In this document: positions 8,735 through 16,737 of the stretch, piece after piece | How the letters are laid out: the number at the start of each line of letters is the position of its first letter | Numbering within the stretch: position 1 is the stretch's first letter | Source: Roseomonas sp. E05 | Lineage (GTDB): Bacteria > Pseudomonadota > Alphaproteobacteria > Acetobacterales > Acetobacteraceae | Assembly: GCF_030063475.1 (NCBI RefSeq) | Contig: NZ_JASIRT010000010.1 | Location: forward strand, 104,091 to 168,090 | Length of the DNA stretch: 64,000 nucleotides | Direction: 5' to 3' | Position numbers and translations under genes: made by a program | The notes under the pieces: generated by a model | Told to the model about the DNA's origin: nothing | What the model saw: only the letters and a program-made list of their open reading frames with translations | The model's database searches: none

Positions 8735-10837
8735 CTAGGCGGCCTTGGTGTTGTTGTTGCCCTGGGGCTTCAGGGAGCCGAAGCCGGCGCCCTCGGCGGC
8801 GAGCTGCCGCAGCAGGGCGGTGGGACGGAGGCTCTCGTCGCCGGTCTGCTCGGCATAGGCGGCGAGGCGCTCGACGATGCGCTTCAGGCCGACGGCATCG
8901 GCATGGTGCATCGGGCCGCCGCGCCAGGCCGGCCAGTTGTAGCCGTAGAGCCAGACGACATCGATGTCGCCGGGGCGGGCGGCGATGCCTTCCTCCAGGA
9001 TGCGCGCGCCCTCGTTGATCATCGGGTAGATCAGCCGCTCGGTGATCTCTTCCTGGCTGATGGCGCGTCGGGTGATGCCGAGTTTCTGCGAGACACCCTC
9101 GATGAGGCTCTGCACCTCGGGGTCCGGCACGCCGGCGCGGGCGCCCTCGGGGTAGGCGTAGTAGCCGCGGCCGGCCTTCTGGCCGATGCGGCCGGCCTCG
9201 CAGAGCGCGTCGGCCACGGGTGCGGTCGCGCCGGTCGCCTTGCGGACGCGCCAGCCGATGTCGAGCCCGGCGAGGTCGGCCATGGCGAAGGGGCCCATGC
9301 GGAAGCCGAAATCGGTCAGCGCCTTGTCCACCTGCGCGGGCGTCGCGCCCTCCTGCAGCAGGCGCTCGGCCTGCTGGGTGCGGCGGGAGAGCATGCGGTT
9401 GCCGACGAAGCCATGGCAGACGCCGACCACGACCGGCACCTTGGCCAGCTTCTTGCCGATGGCGACGGCGGTGGCCAGCGCCTCGGGCGAGGTCTTCTCG
9501 GCGCGCACCACCTCCAGCAGCTTCATCACGTTGGCGGGGGAGAAGAAGTGCATCCCCAGCACGTCCTGCGGGCGGGAGGTCGCGGCCGCCATGGCATTGA
9601 TGTCGAGATAGGAGGTGTTGCTGGCGAGGATCGCGCCGGGGGCGATGCTGTCCAGCTTGCCGAAGATCTCCTTCTTCAGCCCGAGTTCCTCGAACACCGC
9701 CTCGACCACGAGGTCGGCCCCGGCGGCGGCCTCCAGCCCCACCGCGCCCTCGATCAGCGCGAGGCGGGCGTCGCGCGCCTCCGGCGACAGGCTGCCGCGC
9801 TTGACGGAGGTGGCATAGGTGTCGGCGATGCGCTTCTGCCCGCGCTCCAGCCCGGCCTGGTCGGTCTCGATGATGCGCACGGGGATGCCGGCATTGGCGA
9901 AGCTCATGGCGATGCCGGTGCCCATGGTGCCGGCGCCGAGCACGGCGGCCTGGTTCACCGTGCGCGGCTTGGTCTCCTTCGGCAGGCCGGGGATATGCGC
10001 GGCCTGACGCTCGGCGAAGAAGACATGGCGCAGCGCCTTGGAGCGCGGGTCGTCGCGGAGGGCGACGAACAGCTCGCGCTCGCGCTTCATGCCCTGCTCC
10101 AGCGACATGTCGAAGCTGTTGCGCACGGCCTCGACGATGGCGGCGATCTGCGGCTCGTCCGCCGCCCGCTTCGCGAGGGCCTTGGCGGCCTCCTCGAAGG
10201 CCTCGCGGGCGCCGGGGGCGGTCAGGCGGTCGGTGCGGGTGTTCAGGCGCGCGGGGAGGGGAGCGGCGGCGAGCGCGCGGACCTTGGCGAAGGCGGCCTG
10301 CAGCAGGTCGCCCTCGGCCACGGCATCGGCGAGGCCCATCCCGACCGCCTTTGCGGCGGGGATCTTGTCGCCCGAGGCGATCATCGGCAGGGCGGCGGCG
10401 GGGCCGATCAGGCGCGGCGTGCGCTGGGTGCCGCCGGCGCCGGGCAGCAGCCCGAGCTTCACCTCGGGCAGGCCGAGCTGCGCCTTCGGGCCGAGGATGC
10501 GGGCATCGCAGCCCAGCGCCACCTCCAGCCCGCCGCCGAGCGCCACGCCCTGGATGACGGCGACCACCGGCTTCGGGCAGGCCTCCAGCGCGGCCACCAC
10601 CTCGGCCAGGGCGGGCGGAACCGGCGGCTTGCCGAACTCGCTGATGTCGGCGCCGGCGATAAAGGCGCTGCCGGCGCCGGCGAGCACCAGCCCGGCGGCT
10701 TCCGGGTCCTGCGCCGCGCGCTCGGCCGCGGCGAGCAGGCCGGCGCGCACCGCGGCGGAGAGGGCGTTGACCGGCGGGTTCTCCACCGTGGCGACGGCGA
10801 TGCCGTCCTGGATCCGGTAGGACACGACCTCTGGCAT
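8735..10837 (-). CDS. pimF: bifunctional enoyl-CoA hydratase / 3-hydroxyacyl-CoA dehydrogenase (FadJ/PimF type)
   Basis: This 700-residue fusion has an N-terminal crotonase domain (residues about 1-190, with GSAFIAGADISEF and a GGGLEVALGCD oxyanion region). An NAD-binding domain follows with a Rossmann motif (AAVLGAGTMGTGIAMSFANAGIPV) and HFFSPANVMKLLEVV, then a C-terminal helical dehydrogenase domain. It performs the hydration and NAD-linked oxidation steps of beta-oxidation. The ATG at 10837 was chosen; an upstream in-frame start would run into the operator. It is the first gene of the operon, facing an IclR-type regulator. Confidence 0.9.
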   Translation of the reverse strand: MPEVVSYRIQDGIAVATVENPPVNALSAAVRAGLLAAAERAAQDPEAAGLVLAGAGSAFIAGADISEFGKPPVPPALAEVVAALEACPKPVVAVIQGVALGGGLEVALGCDARILGPKAQLGLPEVKLGLLPGAGGTQRTPRLIGPAAALPMIASGDKIPAAKAVGMGLADAVAEGDLLQAAFAKVRALAAAPLPARLNTRTDRLTAPGAREAFEEAAKALAKRAADEPQIAAIVEAVRNSFDMSLEQGMKRERELFVALRDDPRSKALRHVFFAERQAAHIPGLPKETKPRTVNQAAVLGAGTMGTGIAMSFANAGIPVRIIETDQAGLERGQKRIADTYATSVKRGSLSPEARDARLALIEGAVGLEAAAGADLVVEAVFEELGLKKEIFGKLDSIAPGAILASNTSYLDINAMAAATSRPQDVLGMHFFSPANVMKLLEVVRAEKTSPEALATAVAIGKKLAKVPVVVGVCHGFVGNRMLSRRTQQAERLLQEGATPAQVDKALTDFGFRMGPFAMADLAGLDIGWRVRKATGATAPVADALCEAGRIGQKAGRGYYAYPEGARAGVPDPEVQSLIEGVSQKLGITRRAISQEEITERLIYPMINEGARILEEGIAARPGDIDVVWLYGYNWPAWRGGPMHHADAVGLKRIVERLAAYAEQTGDESLRPTALLRQLAAEGAGFGSLKPQGNNNTKAA

Positions 10838-10864
10838 GGCGCTTACCCCTCCCACACTTTGCAA

Positions 10865-10896
10865 ATTCTGCAATGCGGAATTAAATTCCGCAGAAT
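10865..10896. promoter_or_regulatory. operator-like array of ATTC/GAAT half-sites, probable IclR-type binding region
   Basis: TGCGGAAT-TAA-ATTCCGCA (10874-10892) is a perfect inverted repeat. It is flanked by ATTCTGC (10865-10871) and overlapped by GCAGAAT (10890-10896), so several half-sites of one pattern are stacked in 32 bases. The array lies between divergent pimF and the IclR-type gene. IclR-family proteins often bind such palindromes in divergent intergenic regions. Binding by this regulator is inferred. Confidence 0.65.
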
Positions 10897-10954
10897 TGTG
10901 CTGGGTTGGTCGCGCAAACCGCCCGCGCCGTCAAGCGCCGCGAGAGGATCTTCC

Positions 10955-11773
10955 ATGTCACGCCGCCGTGCCGCCACGCCCCCGCCCGAAGCCGAGGCAC
11001 CGCAGGACCGTCACTTCGTCACCGCCCTGGCGCGCGGCCTGCAGGTTCTCGGCTGCTTCCGCCAGGGCGAGCCGCTGCTCGGCAACCAGGAGATCGCCGC
11101 GCGCACCGGGCTGCCGAAATCCACCGTCTCCCGCCTCACCCACACGCTGACCGAACTGGGCTACCTGCACTACGTTCCGGATCTCGGCCGCTATCGGCTG
11201 GGCATGGCGGTGCTGTCGCTCGGCCGTGCCATGCTGGGCGGGCTCGATATCCGACGTGTCGCGCGGCCGCTGCTGGAGCAACTCGCGGTGGAGACGCACA
11301 GCGTCGTCGCGCTGGGCACGCGGGACCGGATGCGGATGGTCTATCTGGAGGTGGCGCGGGGCAATGCCGCGATCGCGGTGAACCTGGAGACGGGCTCGCG
11401 CATCTCCCTGCTCAGCAGCGCCATGGGGCGGGCCTGGCTGGCGACCTGCGCCCCGGAGATGCGGGCGGCGGTGCTGCGGCAATGGGCGGGGGCGCAGGCG
11501 GAGCGCGCCGCGGCGGTGGCGGAGCGCGCCCTGGCCGAGCAGCGCGACTACGGCTGCTGCTGCTCGTTCGGCGACTGGCAGCCGGACGTGAACGCCATCG
11601 CGCTCGGCTTCGATCCCGGCGGCGGGCTGCCGCCGATGGTCGTCAACTGCGGCGCGCCCTCCTTCCTGGTCAGCCCGGAATACCTGCTGCAGGAGGTCCG
11701 GCCGCGCCTGGCCGCCGTGGTGCGGCGGCTGGAGCACAGCCTGGGCCTGGCCGGCATGGCGCCGGCTTCCTAG
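10955..11773 (+). CDS. IclR-family transcriptional regulator, divergent from the pim operon
   Basis: This 272-residue protein has an N-terminal winged helix-turn-helix (about residues 27-80: FVTALARGLQVLGCF, then NQEIAARTGLPKSTVSRLTHTL) and a C-terminal effector-binding domain of the IclR type (from about residue 95, including DRMRMVYLEV and GRAWLA). This family usually senses an aromatic or acyl compound. Here it probably controls the beta-oxidation operon and its own gene through the operator at 10865-10896. The longer upstream open frame is antisense to pimF and was rejected. A CCC run (GCCCC) near residue 205 is unusual but in frame. Confidence 0.9.
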   Translation: MSRRRAATPPPEAEAPQDRHFVTALARGLQVLGCFRQGEPLLGNQEIAARTGLPKSTVSRLTHTLTELGYLHYVPDLGRYRLGMAVLSLGRAMLGGLDIRRVARPLLEQLAVETHSVVALGTRDRMRMVYLEVARGNAAIAVNLETGSRISLLSSAMGRAWLATCAPEMRAAVLRQWAGAQAERAAAVAERALAEQRDYGCCCSFGDWQPDVNAIALGFDPGGGLPPMVVNCGAPSFLVSPEYLLQEVRPRLAAVVRRLEHSLGLAGMAPAS

Positions 11774-11785
11774 GCTGCCCTGCGG

Positions 11786-11959
11786 TCACCGGGCAGGGGA
11801 GGGCGGCTTCGGCGGCAGGGCGCGGCCGCCGGGCTCACGCTGGCTCACCGCTCCCGGCACCTCCAGCAGCTTCTGCTGGCGGGCTGTCTCCGCCGCGCCC
11901 AGGCGCATGGCGGCGGCATTGTCGGTTCCACGGCTTGGGATGAGGGATATGACAGGCAA
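11786..11959 (-). CDS. possible 57-residue protein with TTG start
   Basis: The frame starts at a TTG at 11959, preceded at good spacing by a strong GGAGGAG site. It encodes LPVISLIPSRGTDNAAAMRLGAAE, then TARQQKLLEV and a Pro-rich tail, ending at 11786. It converges with the IclR-type gene. There is no recognised domain. The ribosome binding site is the main support; short length and the non-ATG start keep confidence low. Confidence 0.35.
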   Translation of the reverse strand: MPVISLIPSRGTDNAAAMRLGAAETARQQKLLEVPGAVSQREPGGRALPPKPPSPAR

Positions 11960-12025
11960 GCGAAGTCTCCTCCAGCAGAGCGATCAGCCTCTGGCCGACC
12001 GCGCCTTGAGAAGCACTTCACGTCA

Positions 12026-12052
12026 GTGATGGTTTGATGATTCCACCATCAC
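12026..12052. promoter_or_regulatory. inverted repeat GTGATGGT-N11-ACCATCAC at the start of the phosphatase gene
   Basis: The 8-base arms at 12026-12033 and 12045-12052 are exact. The repeat spans the possible start codon (ATG 12037) of the phosphatase gene, so it could be an operator or an mRNA hairpin hiding the start. No riboswitch motif was seen here. Confidence 0.45.
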
Positions 12053-12633
12053 GTGTGCGAGATGGGACGAATGCGCGCCGCCCGGGAGCGGGGCGGGGAA
12101 GCACGGAGCCTGCCGTTGCCCTGGTCCGGCACCTGCCGACCGACATGCCGCCGGGCCACTGCTACGGCCGGCTGGACCTGCCGCCCGGCCGCGGGGCCGA
12201 TCCTGCACCCGTGCTGGCAGCGCTGGGGGGCTTCCCGGCGGCACGGCTGATCAGCAGTCCGGCCCGGCGCTGCCGGGCGCTGGCGGAGGCGATCGGCGCC
12301 GCGCGGAGCCTGCCGGTGGTGCTCGACGCGCGCCTGCGGGAGCTGGATTTCGGCGCCTGGGAGGGGCTGGCCTGGGAAACCGTGCCGCGTGCCGCTCTGG
12401 ATGCCTGGGCGGCCGATCCCTGGGGCTTCGCGCCGCCGGAGGGCGAGAGCGGTGCCGCGCTGGTGGCGCGGGTGCGGGCCGTCCATGCGGAGATCGGCAC
12501 CGGAACGGTGGTCGTGGCGCATGGCGGCCCCCTGAAGGTGCTGGCGGCGCTGCTGGAAGAGCGGGCCGTGGATCTGCTGGCGCCCGCGCAGCCGATGGGC
12601 TCGGTTCATGTGGTGAGGGCGGCGAGTCCCTGA
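12037..12633 (+). CDS. histidine phosphatase, probable alpha-ribazole phosphatase
   Basis: The protein has up to 198 residues of the histidine phosphatase (phosphoglycerate mutase-like) superfamily. The catalytic LVRHLPT motif is followed by GHCYGRLDLP, an arrangement seen in CobC-type alpha-ribazole-5'-phosphatases. SSPARRC, ELDFGAWEGL and VVVAHGGPLKVL supply the other active-site residues. It would remove the phosphate before or after joining the lower ligand to cobinamide. It converges with cobS and cobT, the genes of the neighbouring steps. The start is uncertain: ATG 12037 lacks a ribosome binding site, and GTG 12055 is also possible. Confidence 0.75.
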   Translation: MIPPSRVRDGTNARRPGAGRGSTEPAVALVRHLPTDMPPGHCYGRLDLPPGRGADPAPVLAALGGFPAARLISSPARRCRALAEAIGAARSLPVVLDARLRELDFGAWEGLAWETVPRAALDAWAADPWGFAPPEGESGAALVARVRAVHAEIGTGTVVVAHGGPLKVLAALLEERAVDLLAPAQPMGSVHVVRAASP

Positions 12634-12640
12634 ACGAACG

Positions 12641-12680
12641 GAAGAAGATGGGGGTTCGGGGAATTCCTTCCCCCGGCCTT
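12641..12680 (-). repeat. family A palindromic repeat, single copy (A2)
   Basis: AGAAGATGGGGGTTCGGGGA is followed by the AATTCCTTCCCC half of the hairpin, the standard family A unit read on the reverse strand. It sits between the convergent phosphatase and cobS genes and may double as a terminator. Confidence 0.8.
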
Positions 12681-12686
12681 TGTTCT

Positions 12687-13436
12687 TCAGCGCCATGCCA
12701 CCAGGGCGCTGAGCGCGGCGCATTCCGCGATGACGGCGCAGGCGCCGAGCACGTCGCCGGTCTGGCCGCCGATCTGCGCCCGCGCCAGCGCCGTGAGCCC
12801 CGCTGCGCCGGCCAGGGCCGAGGCCAGGGCCAGCAGGGCCGCTCCGGCCGGCAGCAGCAGGCCCGCCAGCACCGCGGCGAGGACGGGTGCGGCCAGGGCG
12901 GCGCCCAGGGGCGGCCGGCCCAGCCCGGCGGCGAGGCCGTCGCGTCGCGCCGGGGGAAGGGTCAGCAGCGGCAGGAGCATCGCCGCGCGGGCCAGGGCGC
13001 CAGTGGCGATCATCGCCGGCAGGGGGGCCGCGAGTTCGGCCAGCGCACCGCCGCGCAGGGTAAGCGCAAGCACCAGGGCGAGGGCGCCGAAGCTGCCGAT
13101 GCGGCTGTCGCGCATGATCTCCAGCTTGCGGGGGCGGTCGCGGCCGCCGCCGAAGCCGTCGGCGGTGTCGGCCAGCCCGTCCTCGTGCAGGGCGCCGCTG
13201 GCCAGCAGCATCACGGCCAGTGCCCATGGGGCGGCGAGGCCGGGCGGCAGGCCGGTGGCGGTGAGCAGGGCCTGCGTGCCGCCGCCGAGCGCGCCCACCA
13301 CGGCGCCCGCGAGCGGCCAGGCCCAGGCGGCGCGGGCATGGCCGGCGGCGTCGGCGGGCTGCGGCAGGAAGCCGACCGGCAGGCGGGTGAGCAGGCCGAA
13401 GGCGGCGGCCAGCTCGGCCAGCCGGGCGCGCAGCAT
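12687..13436 (-). CDS. cobS: adenosylcobinamide-GDP ribazoletransferase (cobalamin synthase, CobS/CobV)
   Basis: This 249-residue, highly hydrophobic membrane protein has the family signature LTRLPVG near the N-terminus and HEDGLADTADGFGGG followed by KLEIMRDSRIGSFG. It joins adenosylcobinamide-GDP to alpha-ribazole (or its phosphate) to form cobalamin at the inner membrane. The start at 13436 overlaps the cobT stop (TGATG), indicating coupling. Named CobV in the Pseudomonas denitrificans scheme. Confidence 0.93.
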   Translation of the reverse strand: MLRARLAELAAAFGLLTRLPVGFLPQPADAAGHARAAWAWPLAGAVVGALGGGTQALLTATGLPPGLAAPWALAVMLLASGALHEDGLADTADGFGGGRDRPRKLEIMRDSRIGSFGALALVLALTLRGGALAELAAPLPAMIATGALARAAMLLPLLTLPPARRDGLAAGLGRPPLGAALAAPVLAAVLAGLLLPAGAALLALASALAGAAGLTALARAQIGGQTGDVLGACAVIAECAALSALVAWR

Positions 13437-14452
13437 CAGGTGCGGTCCGCCACGCCGGCCTCGGCGAAGGTGGCCATCCCCGCGTGGCAGGCCAGCGCCG
13501 CCCGCAGCAGCGGCACCGCCAGCGTGGCGCCGGAGGCCTCGCCGAGGCGCAGGCCGAGGTCGAGCAGCGCCTCCTGCTCCAGGGCGGCGAGCAGGCGCCG
13601 ATGCCCCGCCTCGGCGGAGACATGGCCGACCCGGGCATGCTCCAGCCCGCCGGGGGCGAGGCGCGCCAGCGGGGCGGCGGCGGCGGTGCCGGTGAAGCCG
13701 TCGAGCAGCACGGGAATGCCGCACCGGCGGGCCTCCAGCGTGGCGCCGAGGATGGCCGCCAGCTCGCGCCCGCCGAGGCGGCGCGCGGCCTCCAGCGGGT
13801 CCTGCCGCGCCTCGGGGTGGCGGGCGAGGGCGGCATCCACCGCCGCCTGCTTGCGGGAGAGCCCGGCGCCGTCCACGCCGGTGCCGCGCCCGGCCCAGTC
13901 GGCGCCGCCGCCGCCGAACAGCGCGGCGGCCAGGGCGGCGCCGGCGGTGGTGTTGGCGATGCCCATCTCGCCCAGGCAGAGCAGGTCGGCCTCCGGCGTC
14001 ACCGCCGCCGCGCCGGTGGCGAGGGCATCGAGGAACTCGGCTTCCGTCATGGCGGCGGCCTCGGTGAAGTCGGCGGTGGGGCGGTCGAGCGCCAGCGGCA
14101 CGACGCGCAGCGTGGCCCCGGCGAGCGCGGCGAGCTGGTTGATGGCCGCGCCCCCGGCGGCGAAGTTGGCCACCATCTGGGCCGTGACCTCCGCCGGATA
14201 GGGCGAGACGCCGCGCGCCGCGACGCCGTGGTTGCCGGCGAAGACCAGCACCTGCACCCGCTCCAGCCGCGGCATCGCCCGCCGCTGCCAGCGCGCCAGC
14301 CAGGCCACCAGCGCCTCCAGCCGGCCGAGGCTGCCGGGGGGCTTGGTGAGCAGCACCTGCCGCGCCTCGGCCGCGGCGGCGGCGGCCGCGTCGCCGGCCG
14401 GCGGGGCGAGGGCGGCGGCGCGGACGGCGGCGAGGCTGGAGAAGTCAGGCAT
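13436..14452 (-). CDS. cobT: nicotinate-nucleotide-dimethylbenzimidazole phosphoribosyltransferase (CobT/CobU)
   Basis: This 338-residue protein has the conserved KPPGSLGRLE start region, VLVFAGNHGVAARGVS, LLCLGEMGIANTTAGAAL and GRGTGVDGAGLSRKQ. It makes alpha-ribazole phosphate from dimethylbenzimidazole and nicotinate mononucleotide. The start ATG 14452 overlaps the cobB stop by the TGATG arrangement, so cobB-cobT-cobS form a coupled trio. Length is close to the family norm (about 340-350). Confidence 0.94.
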   Translation of the reverse strand: MPDFSSLAAVRAAALAPPAGDAAAAAAAEARQVLLTKPPGSLGRLEALVAWLARWQRRAMPRLERVQVLVFAGNHGVAARGVSPYPAEVTAQMVANFAAGGAAINQLAALAGATLRVVPLALDRPTADFTEAAAMTEAEFLDALATGAAAVTPEADLLCLGEMGIANTTAGAALAAALFGGGGADWAGRGTGVDGAGLSRKQAAVDAALARHPEARQDPLEAARRLGGRELAAILGATLEARRCGIPVLLDGFTGTAAAAPLARLAPGGLEHARVGHVSAEAGHRRLLAALEQEALLDLGLRLGEASGATLAVPLLRAALACHAGMATFAEAGVADRT

Positions 14453-15774
14453 CAGCGATCCTGCAGGGCGATGGCATGGAAGAAGCTGCCGCTGACCAAG
14501 CCGCGCCGCCCGCCGGACGGTCCGAGCGGCTGGCCGTTGGCGTCGGCGAGCTCGGCCAGCGGCGCGTCGGTGCCGGGCTCGGTCACGCGGGCATAGTGGA
14601 ACTCGTGGCCGCGCAGCACGGCGCCCGCCGGGCCGAGCACCCCATCGGCCAGCAACCGGGCCTCGCGGTAGCCGAGATGCATCTTCCGCTTGGCGAAGCT
14701 GGTGGCGTGGCCGAGCAGCCCGGCCATGGCGTGGCGGGTGCCCTGGGCGTCCTCCAGCCCTTCGCCCAGCACCATGTAGCCGCCGCACTCGCCATGCACC
14801 GGCGCGCGCGCGGCGAAGCGGCGCAGCCCGCCGAGGAAGCGGCTGGCGGCGGCGAGGGGACCGGCATGCAGCTCGGGATAGCCGCCGGGCAGCCAGCAGG
14901 CGTCGCAGGCGGGCGGTGGCGGCTCGTCGGCGAGCGGCGAGAAGGGGTGCAGCGTGGCCCCGGCGTGCCGCCAGCCCGCCACCACATGCGGATAGAGGAA
15001 GCTGAAGGCGGCATCCTCGGCGACCGCGATGCGCTGGCCCGGCGGTGGCAGGGCGAGACCGCGTCCCGGTGGCTCGGCGGGAGGTGCGCCGGCGGCATGG
15101 GCGAGGACGGCGTCCAGGTCGAGATGCGCCTCGGCGAGGTCGGCCAGCCGCTCCAGCAGGGCGGGCAGCCTGCCCAGCTCACGGGCCTGCACCAGCCCGA
15201 GATGCCGCTCCGGCAGCGTGACGCCGGAGTCGCGCGGCAGGGCGCCGAGCACGGGCAGGCCGGTGGCGGCGATGGCTTCCGCCGCGCCGCGCCGGTGGCG
15301 CTCGCTGCCCACCCGGTTCAGCACCACCCCCGCCACCCGCACCGCCGGGTGGTGGGTGGCGAAGCCGCGCGCCACCGCCGCCGCCGATTGCGACTGGCCC
15401 GAGACGTCCAGCACCAGCAGCACCGGCCAGCCGAAGCGGGCGGCGAGGTCGGCGGCGCTGCCCTGGCGGCCCGGGACGGGCCCGGCGCCGTCGAACAGGC
15501 CCATGGCGGATTCGACGAGCAGGACGTCCTGCCCGGCCGCCGCCCCGGCGGCGACGGCGCCGAGCAGGGCGCCGGGCATCGCCCAGCTGTCGAGATTCGG
15601 ACTCGGCCGGCCGCAGGCCGCGGCGTGGAAGGCGGGATCGATGTAGTCGGGGCCGGACTTGGCGGCGGCCACGGCCAGGCCGCGCCGGCGCAGCGCGGCC
15701 AGCAGGGCCAGCGTCACCGTGCTCTTGCCGGCGCCGGAGCGCGGCGCGCCGATCATCAGCCCGCGGCCCGCCAT
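14452..15774 (-). CDS. cobB: cobyrinate a,c-diamide synthase (CobB)
   Basis: This 440-residue amidotransferase has an N-terminal ATPase domain with P-loop GAPRSGAGKST. A C-terminal class I glutamine amidotransferase domain carries the nucleophile in GECGGYMVL (Cys330). It amidates side chains a and c of hydrogenobyrinic or cobyrinic acid using glutamine and ATP. ATG 15774 was chosen because of a GGAGGG site; ATG 15795 is a weaker alternative. No cobalamin riboswitch was seen upstream. It heads the cobB-cobT-cobS unit. Confidence 0.93.
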   Translation of the reverse strand: MAGRGLMIGAPRSGAGKSTVTLALLAALRRRGLAVAAAKSGPDYIDPAFHAAACGRPSPNLDSWAMPGALLGAVAAGAAAGQDVLLVESAMGLFDGAGPVPGRQGSAADLAARFGWPVLLVLDVSGQSQSAAAVARGFATHHPAVRVAGVVLNRVGSERHRRGAAEAIAATGLPVLGALPRDSGVTLPERHLGLVQARELGRLPALLERLADLAEAHLDLDAVLAHAAGAPPAEPPGRGLALPPPGQRIAVAEDAAFSFLYPHVVAGWRHAGATLHPFSPLADEPPPPACDACWLPGGYPELHAGPLAAASRFLGGLRRFAARAPVHGECGGYMVLGEGLEDAQGTRHAMAGLLGHATSFAKRKMHLGYREARLLADGVLGPAGAVLRGHEFHYARVTEPGTDAPLAELADANGQPLGPSGGRRGLVSGSFFHAIALQDR

Positions 15775-16152
15775 GCTTCCCTCCGCTCCGGGCATCCGCC
15801 GCCGCCCTCCCCATCTGCCTCGCCCGGGATGCGTTAGCACAGTTGGCGCGCAGGGGGAGGCGCAGGGGGAGGCGGAGGGGGAGGCGGAGGGCCCGAGGCG
15901 GAACGAAGATGACGCCTGAGCAATCCGGGATAAGGGGCTGATTTGCTGCGGATGCAAACTGCGCCGAGGTTGATCGTTACCCTTGCTCTGCGCCGGGGCG
16001 GCACGGTATTCAGCGGCGGGCATTAACGCGCCGGTAGCCAAGGGGCCATACGGCCAGAGGCGTCGGCGCCTTCCTGCCCGACCAGCAGAATCCGCATTTC
16101 CGCAGCCAGTCCGCGGCACCACCGCGCGCAGTACACGATCGGAGAGAGGGGC
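15775..16152. other. gene-free divergent region with a 12-bp tandem repeat
   Basis: This 378-base stretch lies between divergent cobB and the exported-protein gene. It holds 3.4 copies of a purine-rich 12-mer (C/GAGGGGGAGGCG) at 15851-15891. I see no B12 box, no convincing promoter hexamers and no ORF with a ribosome binding site. Confidence 0.6.
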
Positions 16153-16737
16153 ATGGTTCAGCGCCACCTGCTTCCTGAGACGCGTTCCGCCCAACCCAGC
16201 CGCCTTGCCCGTGGCGCCCGCCGCGGGCTCGCCGGGCTGCTGATGCTCAGCACGCTCTGCGCGTCCACCGGCGCCTTTGCCGCGCCCTTCCGCTGCACCT
16301 CCGAGGAGCAGCAGAAGATGTTCGAGCTGTCGGCGCTGAAGACCGAGCTGATGGTGGTCGCCACCACCTGCCGGAATGAAGACGCCTACAACGCCTTCAT
16401 CACCCGCTACCGGCCGGTGCTCAGCAGCAACGACCACTCGGTGATCCAGCACTTCACCAGCCGCGACCGCCGCGCCGGGCAGAAGGCGAACGACACCTTC
16501 ATCACCAACCTGGCCAATGCCCGCGCGCAGGAGGCGAACCGAGTCGGCGCCGACTATTGCGCGCGCAACGCCCAGCTCTTCAAGGAAGTGATGTCCCTTC
16601 CCAGCGCCACTGAGCTGGCTCCCTACGCGGCCGCGAAGGATCTGCTGCCTGCCTCGATGGGCAGCTGTGTCCCCGCCGCCGCTCCCGCCGCCCCTGCCAA
16701 GGCGGCGCGCACCCCCATCCGCAAGGCTTCCCGTTGA
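16153..16737 (+). CDS. exported protein of unknown function
   Basis: This 194-residue protein starts behind a GGAGAGAGG site. A long N-region is followed by a hydrophobic stretch and a likely signal peptidase site (ASTGAFA/APF) near residue 44. The mature part contains FRCTSEEQQKM, a KTELMVVATTC segment and NRVGADYCARNAQLF, with three cysteines that could form disulfides in the periplasm. The C-terminus is Ala/Pro/Lys-rich and of low complexity. No family is recognised. The stop overlaps the start of the next gene (TGATG), so the two are co-expressed. Confidence 0.75.
   Translation: MVQRHLLPETRSAQPSRLARGARRGLAGLLMLSTLCASTGAFAAPFRCTSEEQQKMFELSALKTELMVVATTCRNEDAYNAFITRYRPVLSSNDHSVIQHFTSRDRRAGQKANDTFITNLANARAQEANRVGADYCARNAQLFKEVMSLPSATELAPYAAAKDLLPASMGSCVPAAAPAAPAKAARTPIRKASR

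Noticed and set aside
8903..10954. The long N-terminal extension of the IclR-type regulator
   Set aside because: It is antisense to pimF. The regulator's own family begins at the HTH shortly after ATG 10955.
15775..16152. A second cobalamin riboswitch upstream of cobB
   Set aside because: No B12 box or GCAACTG-type core was found on the minus strand.
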